This document shows positions 14,804-21,827 of a stretch of DNA of 21,827 nt, in pieces. Under the pieces are notes generated by a model that was given only the letters and a program-made list of their open reading frames with translations, did no database searches and was not told where the DNA came from. Numbering within the stretch: the stretch's first letter is position 1; the number at the start of each line of letters is the position of its first letter. The translations under genes and the position numbers were made by a program. The stretch comes from Oscillospiraceae bacterium (lineage in GTDB: Bacteria; Bacillota; Clostridia; Oscillospirales; Oscillospiraceae). The stretch covers positions 1-21,827 of the forward strand of contig JAJBVW010000145.1 in the NCBI GenBank assembly GCA_020866945.1, read 5' to 3'.

Positions 14804-16510
14804 ATGGGCTTTTTGCGAGAGATAAAACAAGCCGTTTCCGGCCACGGTCACGACTGCACCTGCGACAGCTGCATGGAGGAGCATCACCACGAGCATCACG
14901 GCTTTGATACCGTGATGGTGTGGCGTCTTGTTGCCGCCGCCGTCCTGTTTATAGGCGGGGAGGTGGCGGAGGGGACGCTGCCAACCGTGTCTCTTATCCT
15001 GTTCATTGCGGCCATTCTGTGCGCCGGATATGACCTTTTCATTGGCGCTGTCGCCAACATCTTCCAGCGCAAGCTGTTTGATGAGACGCTGCTGATGAGC
15101 ATTGTGGCGATAGCCGCCTGCATCATTGGCGAAGCCGGCGAGGGTGCGTCCGTGATGATTCTGTTCCAGCTTGGGGAGCTTTTTCAGGGCTATGCCGTGG
15201 CAAAGGTGCGGCGCAATATAGAGGGCCTGATGGAAAACCGCTCCCCGGAAGCCAGCGCCGTCCTTGCGGATGTCCGCGCGGATAAGGGCCGGAAGGGGCG
15301 TACAGAGGAGTTTATCACCCATTTTTCCCGGGTGTATACGCCAGTGGTGCTGGGCATTGCTCTGATCATTGCCATAGTTTCTCCGCTTATCATGGACATC
15401 ACCGTGGCGGAAGGCGTACACCGGGCCTTGGTGCTGCTGGTGATTGCCTGTCCCTGCGCTATCGTCATTTCCGTACCCCTGACCTATTTCGCGGGCATCG
15501 GCGGGGCCACCCGCCAGGGCATCCTTTTCAAAAACACCTGCGCAATGGACGATGTGGCCCGCACGCAGGCAGTGGTCTTTGATAAGACTGGCGCACTGGA
15601 GGGGGAGGGGCTGCGTGTTGTGTCCATCAAGAGCGACAAGATGGACGCGGATGTCTTCCTCCGCATTGCCGCCCACGCCTGCGCATATTCCAGCAGCATT
15701 TACGCGGAGGGTATCAAAGCGTCCTATCAGGGCGTCATATACATCGAGCTGATACAGAGCTTTCACCAGCAGGAGGAGGGCTTTGGAATCACCGTGGAGG
15801 TAGACGGCGTCAGCATTACGCTGGGCCTGCTGGATTTTATGCGCGACCATGGCGCAGACCCGGGCCTGGATGCGCTGCCGGAGGATGACTGCGTGTATCT
15901 TGCCATAGATGGCCAGTACGCGGGGCGCATACTGCTGGGCAGTGTGGCAAAATCGGACGCTTACGGTACCGTGACTGTTCTGTCCTGGGCCAAGGACAGA
16001 GAAATTGCTATGATAACGGACGACAGCCGCGCTGCATCGGAGAAATTTGCCCGTCAGGTGGGCATAGACGAGTTTTATCCTGAATGCCATCCCTCGGATA
16101 AGGTAGCCCTCGTGAAGGAGATTCAAAAACGCCAGGTGAAAAAAGTCACGCTGATGTTCGTGGGCAACGCGGAGACGGACGGCGACTGCATCCGTCAGGC
16201 GGATGTGGGCGTATCCCTGAACGGCGCGGATTCCGACGCTGCTATCCAGGCGGCGGATGTGGTCATTATGGACAATTCACCCTCCAAGGTGGTGACGGCT
16301 ATGGAGGCCGCGCGGCATACCCGCTCTATCGTATGGCAGAACATCATTTTTGCCCTGACCTTTAAGGTCATTATTCTTGTGCTGGATATGTTTGGCTCCT
16401 GCCCCCTGTGGCTGGCCGTATTTGCGGACGTAGGCGTGGCTCTTCTGGCCGTGCTGAACTCCCTGCGCGCCTTCCTTTTGAAGGACACAGTTCTGCCGGA
16501 GGAAAAATAA
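14804..16510 (+). CDS. Degenerate P1B-type heavy-metal ATPase without actuator domain
   Basis: 568 residues clearly descended from Zn/Cd-type P1B ATPases. Seen in order: a short Cys/His-rich N-terminus (DCTCDSCMEEHHHEHH, 17-32) in place of an HMA domain, helices about 40-110, YAVAKVRRNIEGLM, the CPC metal site in ACPCAIVISVP (215-225), a phosphorylation-domain region, and two C-terminal helices. The frame jumps from the leader of the actuator domain (about 150-162) straight to RTEEFITHFSRVYTP, so the usual roughly 90 residues with TGES are absent. DKTGTLT reads DKTGALE (260-266), TGD reads TDD (405-407), GDGxND reads GNAETD (454-459), and the nucleotide-domain His-Pro is not found. Ion pumping is therefore very unlikely, yet no stop or frameshift occurs. 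It could be a pseudoenzyme (metal binding or regulatory) or a decaying gene. Terminator follows at 16563. Confidence 0.85.
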   Translation: MGFLREIKQAVSGHGHDCTCDSCMEEHHHEHHGFDTVMVWRLVAAAVLFIGGEVAEGTLPTVSLILFIAAILCAGYDLFIGAVANIFQRKLFDETLLMSIVAIAACIIGEAGEGASVMILFQLGELFQGYAVAKVRRNIEGLMENRSPEASAVLADVRADKGRKGRTEEFITHFSRVYTPVVLGIALIIAIVSPLIMDITVAEGVHRALVLLVIACPCAIVISVPLTYFAGIGGATRQGILFKNTCAMDDVARTQAVVFDKTGALEGEGLRVVSIKSDKMDADVFLRIAAHACAYSSSIYAEGIKASYQGVIYIELIQSFHQQEEGFGITVEVDGVSITLGLLDFMRDHGADPGLDALPEDDCVYLAIDGQYAGRILLGSVAKSDAYGTVTVLSWAKDREIAMITDDSRAASEKFARQVGIDEFYPECHPSDKVALVKEIQKRQVKKVTLMFVGNAETDGDCIRQADVGVSLNGADSDAAIQAADVVIMDNSPSKVVTAMEAARHTRSIVWQNIIFALTFKVIILVLDMFGSCPLWLAVFADVGVALLAVLNSLRAFLLKDTVLPEEK

Positions 16511-16562
16511 ACCGCACGGATGGAAATACGGGCTTATTCCTTGAGAAACCAGTCTTAAAAGT

Positions 16563-16609
16563 ATCAAACAGCAGGAACGAAAAACGCTCGTTCCTGCTGT
16601 TTGATTTTA
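16563..16609 (+). terminator. Strong terminator after the ATPase-like gene
   Basis: A perfect 18-bp stem (16563-16580 with 16588-16605), 7-base loop, followed by TTT. It isolates the fba-ATPase unit from the two-component genes. The rest of 16511-16701 has no gene that I can support, and I found no convincing -10/-35 pair before the regulator. Confidence 0.9.
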
Positions 16610-16701
16610 CCCATTTGAAAAATAAAAAAATCTTAAAGGTTGTTCTCTTTCTTCCTGACGGGAAATGTGGTAGTGTTAAGGGGTACAAAGGAGGGGAGAC
16701 C

Positions 16702-17395
16702 ATGTATACCGTTCTGATTTGCGATGATGACGATGACATCCGTCATGCATGCGCTTGAGATTTATCTCACCGGCGGCGGCTATCGGGTGCTTTCAGCGGG
16801 CAACGGATGGGAGGCGCTGAAGCTGTTGGGGGCGGAGACCGTGCATCTTATTCTGCTGGACATCATGATGCCTGTTCTGGACGGCACAGAGGTGCTGACG
16901 CTTCTGAGAGAGAAACAAAATAATGTCCCGGTCATATTCCTGACCGCCAAGGGAGAGGACGACGACAAGATTGCCGGGCTGGAGCTGGGGGCGGACGACT
17001 ATATCACAAAGCCCTTTAATGCCAAGGTGGTACTGGCCCGCGTCAAGGCGCTGCTGCGGCGATATGCAACCCTTGGCGGCATGACGACTGCCAATCCCTC
17101 TGTCCTGAGTATGGGTGGTATTGAGCTGGACGACGACAGCAAAAGCGTCACCTGCGACGGGGAGCCTGTCTCAGTCACGCCCAAGGAATACGACATCCTG
17201 AAATTTTTCATGCAGCACCCCGGCAAGGTGTTTTCCAGCCGGGAGATATACCGCAGCGTGTGGCGGGATACACCCATGGGTACGGAAAACACAGTGGCCG
17301 TACATATCCGCCATCTGCGGGAAAAAATAGAAATTGACCCCGCCAATCCCAGGCATTTGAAGGTTGTGTGGGGCAAGGGCTATAAATTTGAATGA
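16702..17395 (+). pseudogene. OmpR-family response regulator disrupted by a 4-bp duplication
   Basis: Intended start is ATG 16702 after AAAGGAGGGG. The first frame reads MYTVLICDDDDDIRHA and then stops at a TGA (16756-16758). The rest of the protein is in another frame from about 16751 (ALEIYLTGGGYRVL). ATGC occurs twice in tandem at 16745-16752; removing one copy restores one open frame of 229 codons. Restored protein: receiver with the acidic cluster near residues 8-12, phospho-accepting Asp52 (LLDIMMP), Thr80, Lys102 (TKPF), and a C-terminal winged helix with PKEYDILKFF and a recognition region near VAVHIRHLREKIE. Restart within 16724-16745 is possible but would lose the acidic pocket and has no ribosome site. 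The kinase gene follows at once. Confidence 0.85.
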
Positions 17396-17409
17396 GAGGA
17401 GGAAATGGG

Positions 17410-19428
17410 ATGCAATCTTTTTGCCAAAAACGATGGGCGCGGACGCTGGCGCTGATACTGTTCTGCCTGTGTACCGCTGTCAGCTTTGTCTGCGGCTTTC
17501 TTTATGACTACGGATTGCAGGACGATTGGTACGGCGAGACGGATGGCTTTGAGGACAGCGCCCTCTGTCAGGATTATATTCAGGACTGCCTGTACTATGT
17601 GGCGGATACTCTGCTGTGGCTTGGCGACCCCACCGACACAACCCTGGGGGCATACGGTGGGGACGCTTTTTCCTATACCGTCATCCAAGTTGATACCGGC
17701 GAGGTAGTGGCGGACACAACAACGGAGAAATCTGTTTATGTGATGGACTATGACGATGAGTATGGAGAGACAGAGGTCATTAATCTGACCATGAATCTGG
17801 ACACAGGGGACATTATATCTGTGGCAGCGGCCACGCCAGCGCCGCTTCCAGCAGAAAATGCAAGCGCAAGCGATACCGAAGCCTATGAGGAAGAGATAGA
17901 AGAGGGAGAGATAGAAATATATAGCGAGGATGAGGACACCGTATATTATCTATACAACGAATCCAGCTATATCATCTCCGGCTATGTCAATCTGCCCGTG
18001 GAGCCATATGACGGCTGCTATGGGGAATATTTAGCCTTTACTCGGCTATACGTGGGCCGCGACTACTATCTGGCTCTGTGTGTGGGCTGCGGAGCAATGG
18101 CCCTTCTGGCCCTGGCGTTTGCGCTGGCCGGGGCCATACTGGAAGGGAAAAGCGGAAAGAAACCGGTCAAGCTCTTTTGCTTCCCCTTTGAAGTGCTGGC
18201 GCTGGGACTATATATATGCGCAGTTTTGCTATGGAACATTCTGTGGGAGCTGACATTTGAACTGGTCTACAAGACAGTAAGCCTGTATGTTCGTTTCTCA
18301 CTTTTCAGGGGAATGTTTTCGGTGATAGCTGTCGGCCTGGGAGGTTATATCCTGGCTACACAAATTGCCGCTAAGTTATTTTTGAGAAATCTTCTTCTGC
18401 GCCGTCTGGCAGGAAAGCTTCCGATGCGAATCATCCTGCGGGTGCTGATTGCGGCGGTTCTAGGGGTGCAGTGCGGCTGCGGACTGTTTGCATTCTATGT
18501 GGACGGGTCATTAATCTGCTATTATCTATACTGGCTGCTGCTGGCGGTGGATGTGCTGCTGCTGGTAGGCTTCATCCGCTGGTGCAGGGAGGAGAAGTCT
18601 GTCCGCGTGACGTCCAGGGCGCTGGCGGACGGCAATCTGTCCTATAAGGTGGACACCCGCAGGCTGCACCTGACCTGGAAATCCCTGGGAAATGATTTGA
18701 ACAGCATCGGAGACGGCATGACCATGGCCGTAGAGGAGCGTATGCGCAGTGAGAGGATGAAAACAGAGCTGATAACGAACGTCAGCCATGACCTGAAAAC
18801 GCCGCTGACTTCTATCATCAACTACATCGACCTCCTGAAAGACGAGAGTCTGCCGGTGGAAAAGCGTCGGGAATATATTGACGTATTGGAGCGGCAGAGC
18901 GCCAAGCTGAAAAAGCTGACAGAGGACGTGGTGGAGGCGTCCAAGGCCGTCAGCGGAGCTATTGAGGTGAATTGGGAGGATGTGGACGTAACAGAGCTTC
19001 TGGAGCAGTCCGTGGGAGAATACAGCGAACGCTTGCAGGAGGCGGGGATCGAGCCGGTCATTCATATGCCCATGGAGAGTGTCCTTCTTCGGGCGGACGG
19101 ACGGCTGCTGTGCCGGGTGCTGGATAATCTAATCACTAATATATTGAAATACGCACAGCCTGGTACACGGGCTTATTTCGACCTGTCTGTCCAGCAGGAA
19201 CGGTTGGAGATTGCCATAAAAAATATCTCCAGGGCGCCCCTTGATATTCCGGCAGAGGAGCTGATGGAACGCTTTGTCCGAGGCGACAGCTCCCGGAGCC
19301 TGATAAAGCTGATGGGAGGCAATCTTAAATTAATACTGGACGGAGACCTGTTCAAGGCCCTTATAACCTTCACCGGCGACAATATGCCGAAAAATGAGGA
19401 GAAACCCGCTCCGGAAGCTTTGATATAG
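17410..19428 (+). CDS. Multi-pass sensor histidine kinase lacking the G2 ATP-lid motif
   Basis: 672 residues from ATG 17410, 7 bases after GGAGG and just past the regulator stop. Topology: a first helix (about 12-30), a large acidic extracytoplasmic domain (31-215, Glu/Asp-rich near 157-176), five further helices (about 219-242, 260-280, 302-322, 341-363, 368-390), a HAMP-like linker, and the dimerisation H-box NVSHDLKTPL with His460. The N-box region RVLDNLITNILKY (569-581) is kept. Then MERFVRGDSSRS (619-630) runs directly into LIKLMGG, where relatives have about a dozen residues with a GSGLGL-type G2 box. ATP binding should be impaired. The stop is TAG, followed two codons later by TGA. 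Paired with the disrupted regulator upstream. Signal unknown. Confidence 0.85.
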   Translation: MQSFCQKRWARTLALILFCLCTAVSFVCGFLYDYGLQDDWYGETDGFEDSALCQDYIQDCLYYVADTLLWLGDPTDTTLGAYGGDAFSYTVIQVDTGEVVADTTTEKSVYVMDYDDEYGETEVINLTMNLDTGDIISVAAATPAPLPAENASASDTEAYEEEIEEGEIEIYSEDEDTVYYLYNESSYIISGYVNLPVEPYDGCYGEYLAFTRLYVGRDYYLALCVGCGAMALLALAFALAGAILEGKSGKKPVKLFCFPFEVLALGLYICAVLLWNILWELTFELVYKTVSLYVRFSLFRGMFSVIAVGLGGYILATQIAAKLFLRNLLLRRLAGKLPMRIILRVLIAAVLGVQCGCGLFAFYVDGSLICYYLYWLLLAVDVLLLVGFIRWCREEKSVRVTSRALADGNLSYKVDTRRLHLTWKSLGNDLNSIGDGMTMAVEERMRSERMKTELITNVSHDLKTPLTSIINYIDLLKDESLPVEKRREYIDVLERQSAKLKKLTEDVVEASKAVSGAIEVNWEDVDVTELLEQSVGEYSERLQEAGIEPVIHMPMESVLLRADGRLLCRVLDNLITNILKYAQPGTRAYFDLSVQQERLEIAIKNISRAPLDIPAEELMERFVRGDSSRSLIKLMGGNLKLILDGDLFKALITFTGDNMPKNEEKPAPEALI

Positions 19429-19470
19429 AGTTGATATTTATCCTATATATACAAAGGGAGACAAGAAATA

Positions 19471-19914
19471 ATGAATGACAAAATCAAAATTAAGCCTAAA
19501 TATTTGGTGATTTTTGGAATAATACTCATTATTGTGTGCATATTTATCGGAATAAAAATGAATTCAGGCGGAGATGTCAGCCAAGTGAGCACCAGTTTCA
19601 CCGTCACAGACAACCATAGCGCAATAGATATTGAAGCCGCCATGAGAGTTGTCAAGAGATACTTCCGCGCAGGGTTCACCGGCTGTACCCTGACCGAGCT
19701 TTGCTATGAGGGCGAGTCTATGGCAGAGAAAGAAGCCCTGTACGCCGCTCAATACAACAGCCAGGACGCCATTGTGCTGCTGTCAACCTTTCAAACCGAG
19801 GCCGCAGGCGGCGACGGCAACCTGGAGCCAAACGCAGTATACTCAAACTATCAATGGCTTCTCGTAAAAAATCCTCTTGGTCAATGGACCCTAAAAACAT
19901 GGGGCTATGGCTGA
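19471..19914 (+). CDS. Small membrane-anchored protein, possibly DUF4829 family
   Basis: 147 residues. A basic N-terminus, one membrane helix (about residues 11-28), then an exported domain of about 115 residues with RVVKRYFRAGFTGCTLTEL, AIVLLSTFQTEAAGGDGNLEPN and a C-terminal WLLVKNPLGQWTLKTWGYG. This pattern resembles DUF4829-type proteins of Clostridia (an NTF2-like fold is plausible), but I am not certain of the family and the function is unknown. ATG 19471 follows AAAGGGAG by about 10 bases. It is 42 bases after the kinase on the same strand and may be cotranscribed with it. A bidirectional terminator follows. Confidence 0.75.
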   Translation: MNDKIKIKPKYLVIFGIILIIVCIFIGIKMNSGGDVSQVSTSFTVTDNHSAIDIEAAMRVVKRYFRAGFTGCTLTELCYEGESMAEKEALYAAQYNSQDAIVLLSTFQTEAAGGDGNLEPNAVYSNYQWLLVKNPLGQWTLKTWGYG

Positions 19915-19948
19915 TAAAGTATACTAGAAAAAATGAAACAGAAACGTA

Positions 19949-19982
19949 AAAAATCCCGAACGCTTTCACGTTCGGGATTTTT
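19949..19982. terminator. Bidirectional terminator between the small protein gene and the tRNA cluster
   Basis: A perfect 14-bp stem (AAAAATCCCGAACG, 19949-19962, with 19969-19982) and a six-base loop. Each strand ends in a run of five T, so it can stop the plus-strand gene and the minus-strand tRNA operon. Base 19982 is also the last base of the tRNA-Lys CCA end. Confidence 0.92.
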
Positions 19983-20057
19983 GGTGACCTGGCGGGGATT
20001 CGAACCCCGGGCCCACTGCTTAAAAGGCAGTTGCTCTGCCGACTGAGCTACCAAGTC
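19982..20057 (-). tRNA. tRNA-Lys (anticodon TTT)
   Basis: 76 bases with an encoded CCA. The acceptor arm GACTTGG pairs with CCAGGTC (one G-U), the anticodon loop is CTTTTAA, and the T loop is GGTTCGAATCC. Last gene of the five-tRNA cluster; its 3' end abuts the terminator. Confidence 0.96.
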
Positions 20058-20060
20058 ATA

Positions 20061-20134
20061 TGGCAGGGACGGCGGGATTCGAACCCACTATATCAGAGTC
20101 AAAGTCTGGTGTGTTACCGTTACACTACATCCCT
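20061..20134 (-). tRNA. tRNA-Gln (anticodon TTG)
   Basis: 74 bases with an encoded CCA. The acceptor arm AGGGATG pairs with the 3' arm, the anticodon loop is CTTTGAC, and the D arm is TAGTGTAACGGTAACA. It lies three bases before tRNA-Lys in the transcript. Confidence 0.95.
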
Positions 20135-20202
20135 ATGGATGCCGCCGTTTCCTGCTACGGTTGGGAAAACTGCCCGTACTGAAAAAGGACAGCATATAAA
20201 AA

Positions 20203-20279
20203 TGGGGTGGAAGATGGGACTCGAACCCACGACACCCGGAACCACAATCCGGTGCTCTAACCAACTGAGCTAATCCCAC
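20203..20279 (-). tRNA. tRNA-His (anticodon GTG)
   Basis: 77 bases with an encoded CCA; discriminator C with an extra 5' G available at 20280 (the usual G-1). The anticodon loop is TTGTGGT. The acceptor arm GTGGGAT pairs with the 3' arm with one G-U and a terminal T-C mismatch. The 68-base spacer to tRNA-Gln shows no other gene. Confidence 0.95.
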
Positions 20280-20285
20280 CATAAC

Positions 20286-20362
20286 TGGCACGCCAGAAGG
20301 GACTCGAACCCCCGGCCTACTGCTTAGAAGGCAGTTGCTCTATCCACCTGAGCTACTGGCGC
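20286..20362 (-). tRNA. tRNA-Arg (anticodon TCT)
   Basis: 77 bases with an encoded CCA. The acceptor arm GCGCCAG pairs with CTGGCGT (one G-U), and the anticodon loop is CTTCTAA. It decodes AGA and AGG. Confidence 0.96.
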
Positions 20363-20380
20363 ATATACCAGGAATCTTGC

Positions 20381-20455
20381 TGGAGCGGGCGATGGGAATC
20401 GAACCCACGTCCCCAGCTTGGAAGGCTGGTGCACTAGCCGTTGTGCTACGCCCGC
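20381..20455 (-). tRNA. tRNA-Gly (anticodon TCC)
   Basis: 75 bases with an encoded CCA. The acceptor arm GCGGGCG pairs with CGCCCGC, and the anticodon loop is CTTCCAA. First gene of the cluster, a few bases after the predicted transcription start. Confidence 0.96.
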
Positions 20456-20465
20456 AAGCTGGATT

Positions 20466-20494
20466 ATTGTAGCACTGGGAAGGCGAGTTGTCAA
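20466..20494 (-). promoter_or_regulatory. Strong sigma-A promoter of the tRNA operon
   Basis: On the minus strand: consensus TTGACA (20494-20489), a 17-base spacer and TACAAT (20471-20466) preceded by TGC, an extended -10. The start should fall near 20459, only a few bases before tRNA-Gly. The near-perfect match suits a stable-RNA promoter. Confidence 0.9.
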
Positions 20495-20524
20495 TAGGAA
20501 TTTTTGTTTGTAAAAGAAAATTTT

Positions 20525-21646
20525 TTAAACAGATGAATCATCCCCGCGACGTATAATCTGGATAACACCGGCGTCATCCAGATTTTTCAGCACAGCGCAT
20601 AAAATGGGAAGGAGCAGAAGACCTGCAGGGCCGAACAGCCTTGCGCCGGAGAACATAGCAATAAGGGTCACGACGGGGTGGAGGCCCACCTGATGCCCTA
20701 GGATGCGAGGCTCTATGATTTGACGAACCACGAGAATAACAAGCCACAGGGCCAGCAGGCCAATGCCCTTGGCGGCTGAGCCGGCCAGCAGAGTTACAAT
20801 ACCCCATGGAACCAATACGAGGCCGGTACCCAGAATGGGGAAAATATCCAGCACTGCTACAACCAGGGCGATCAGGATGGCGTGCTTTTGGCGGAGCAGC
20901 AGCAGCCCCACAGCCAGCTCCGCGAAGGTAATGCACATAATGATGCCGTAGCTGCGGCAGTAGCTGCGAAGTACATGGACGGCGCTATCACGGGCCTTAA
21001 GTGTCAGACGCTGCATCCGCTTCGGCATTTGGCGCAGAAGAAATGCGCTGATGCGTGAGAAATCCGCCGTGATGAATGCAGTGGCAATAACGCATATAAC
21101 CGTGGATAAAAGCTGGCCGGGAAGCCTTGAGGCCCTGTTGGAAACGCCGGTTACGGCCTGAATGGGAATGTTGGCCAACGCGCTGCTGATAGAGGCCAGC
21201 ATATCCGGCAGATGCTCTGTCAAAAAGCTGGAAGCGGCAGGGTCTGTCCGAGACAAGGAGCGCTCCAGATGTTCGCCCATAGAAACAAGTCCCGGTTCAA
21301 TAACATCGGTATACAGCCCCGGAAGATATTGCATCAGCTCCTGCAGGCCGGAAACAGCGCTGGCCGTCAGTGCTGCCAGTATACCGCCAAGGACGGCGAA
21401 AAACACTGTGAGGCAAAGGGCCGCGGACAGACCATAGCGCACATGGCGTTTGGCCGTCAGGAAGCGTATCGGAGGCTGAAGGAGCCACGCAAATAGAAAT
21501 GCACACAGAAACGGCCATATTAGACCCAAAAGCCAGCGGCACGCGATATAAATGACGGCGGCAATGACTGCCCAATAGAGGGCGTTTACAATAAAGTTCC
21601 AACGCCGTTCCAAGTCAGACGTGGCGATTCGCTCCTTTCCAATCAT
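20525..21646 (-). CDS. ytvI: AI-2E family permease, YtvI-like sporulation type
   Basis: 373 residues with about eight membrane helices: two pairs near the N-terminus (about 20-60 and 70-100), an extracellular middle segment, and a C-terminal block with VLDIFPILGTG (about 264-274), QIIEPRILGHQVGLHPV and MFSGARLFGPAGLLLLPI. These are the conserved signatures of the AI-2E/UPF0118 family. Spore-formers carry YtvI members of this family made in the mother cell; that sub-assignment is inferred and quorum-signal transport is not implied. Start is uncertain: ATG 21646 has no ribosome site, whereas AAAGGAG (21638-21632) sits 9 bases before an ACG codon (residue 9). It precedes the tRNA operon on the same strand with no clear terminator between. 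Confidence 0.85.
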   Translation of the reverse strand: MIGKERIATSDLERRWNFIVNALYWAVIAAVIYIACRWLLGLIWPFLCAFLFAWLLQPPIRFLTAKRHVRYGLSAALCLTVFFAVLGGILAALTASAVSGLQELMQYLPGLYTDVIEPGLVSMGEHLERSLSRTDPAASSFLTEHLPDMLASISSALANIPIQAVTGVSNRASRLPGQLLSTVICVIATAFITADFSRISAFLLRQMPKRMQRLTLKARDSAVHVLRSYCRSYGIIMCITFAELAVGLLLLRQKHAILIALVVAVLDIFPILGTGLVLVPWGIVTLLAGSAAKGIGLLALWLVILVVRQIIEPRILGHQVGLHPVVTLIAMFSGARLFGPAGLLLLPILCAVLKNLDDAGVIQIIRRGDDSSV

Positions 21647-21827
21647 TTCTTAATGTGGTTTTTTTAAGGTTGAGTTGTGTTTTGGTGAAAATTCAGGGGG
21701 CACAAGTGCGGGATTATTGTTAATTCAAATATTTTCAGAATTTCACTTGTTAAATTCGTAAATTAGCAATATAATGTATTCTAATGAATGATTCTTTAAT
21801 AATTGAACTTAAAATATTATCCAAAGG
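21647..21827. other. AT-rich non-coding stretch at the right edge
   Basis: From about 21710 the sequence is much richer in A and T than the rest of the window. It has no open frame of note and no recognisable repeat. It separates the minus-strand permease from whatever lies to the right and contains one outward promoter. Confidence 0.6.
21747..21775 (+). promoter_or_regulatory. Sigma-A-type promoter reading out of the window
   Basis: TTGTTA (21747-21752), a 17-base spacer and a perfect TATAAT (21770-21775). The gene it would serve lies beyond the right end. The AT-rich setting raises the chance of a random match. Confidence 0.5.

Noticed and set aside
14684..16126. Long minus-strand open frame opposite the ATPase-like gene
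   Set aside because: The plus strand retains membrane helices, the CPC site and family order; the minus product resembles nothing recognisable.
20031..20273. Plus-strand open frame of about 80 codons in the tRNA cluster
   Set aside because: It runs across parts of three tRNA genes on the opposite strand and is not a protein gene.
1..21827. Mobile element, prophage, CRISPR, toxin-antitoxin or defence system
   Set aside because: No transposase, integrase, terminal repeats, phage structural genes, repeat-spacer array or known defence domain was seen on either strand.

Overview
The window comes from a moderately GC-rich, endospore-forming, low-GC-phylum relative (Bacillota, class Clostridia, most like the Oscillospiraceae). 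The evidence is a PASTA-type Ser/Thr kinase tail, a SPOCS/DUF3794-LysM protein of the SipL type, YunB, CotJA/B/C, a PPi-type phosphofructokinase, Shine-Dalgarno-led genes and sigma-E-like promoters. Almost everything is chromosomal housekeeping or sporulation. I see no phage, IS, CRISPR or defence system.

Layout. 1-2163: end of prkC, then rsgA and a 50-residue membrane peptide. 2178-3736: a sigma-E-type promoter and the SipL-like gene. 3746-4980: yebC with its own sigma-A promoter, then RNase P RNA and its terminator. 5055-8542: murD and two overlapping M42 peptidases. 8546-12380: yunB with a sigma-E-type promoter, ligA (split by an in-frame TAG), a fused cotJA-cotJB and cotJC. 12473-14802: divergent glycolytic pair, PPi-PFK (minus) and class II aldolase (plus), with interleaved promoters. 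14804-16510: a degenerate P1B-type ATPase. 16702-19914: a two-component pair (frameshifted regulator, kinase lacking its G2 box) and a small membrane-anchored protein. 19949-20494: five minus-strand tRNAs (transcribed Gly, Arg, His, Gln, Lys) with terminator and promoter. 20525-21646: an AI-2E/YtvI-type permease on the minus strand. 21647-21827: AT-rich sequence with an outward promoter.

How the genes work together. Themes are cell-envelope and division control (PASTA kinase, MurD), ribosome and RNA maturation (RsgA, RNase P), mother-cell sporulation (SipL-like, YunB, CotJ, probably the YtvI-like permease), and glycolysis (PFK, FBA).

The striking feature is a concentration of lesions or oddities in otherwise recognisable genes: no canonical start at the homologous N-terminus of murD, a nonsense codon in ligA, a 4-bp duplication in the response regulator, loss of the kinase ATP-lid motif, and a P-type ATPase whose actuator domain and catalytic signatures are gone while its frame stays open. 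These may be real decay or adaptation, or sequence error. Reads would decide, and I cannot tell from the sequence alone. The ATPase is the best candidate for something new. Family assignments are from recognition of motifs, not from a database search.
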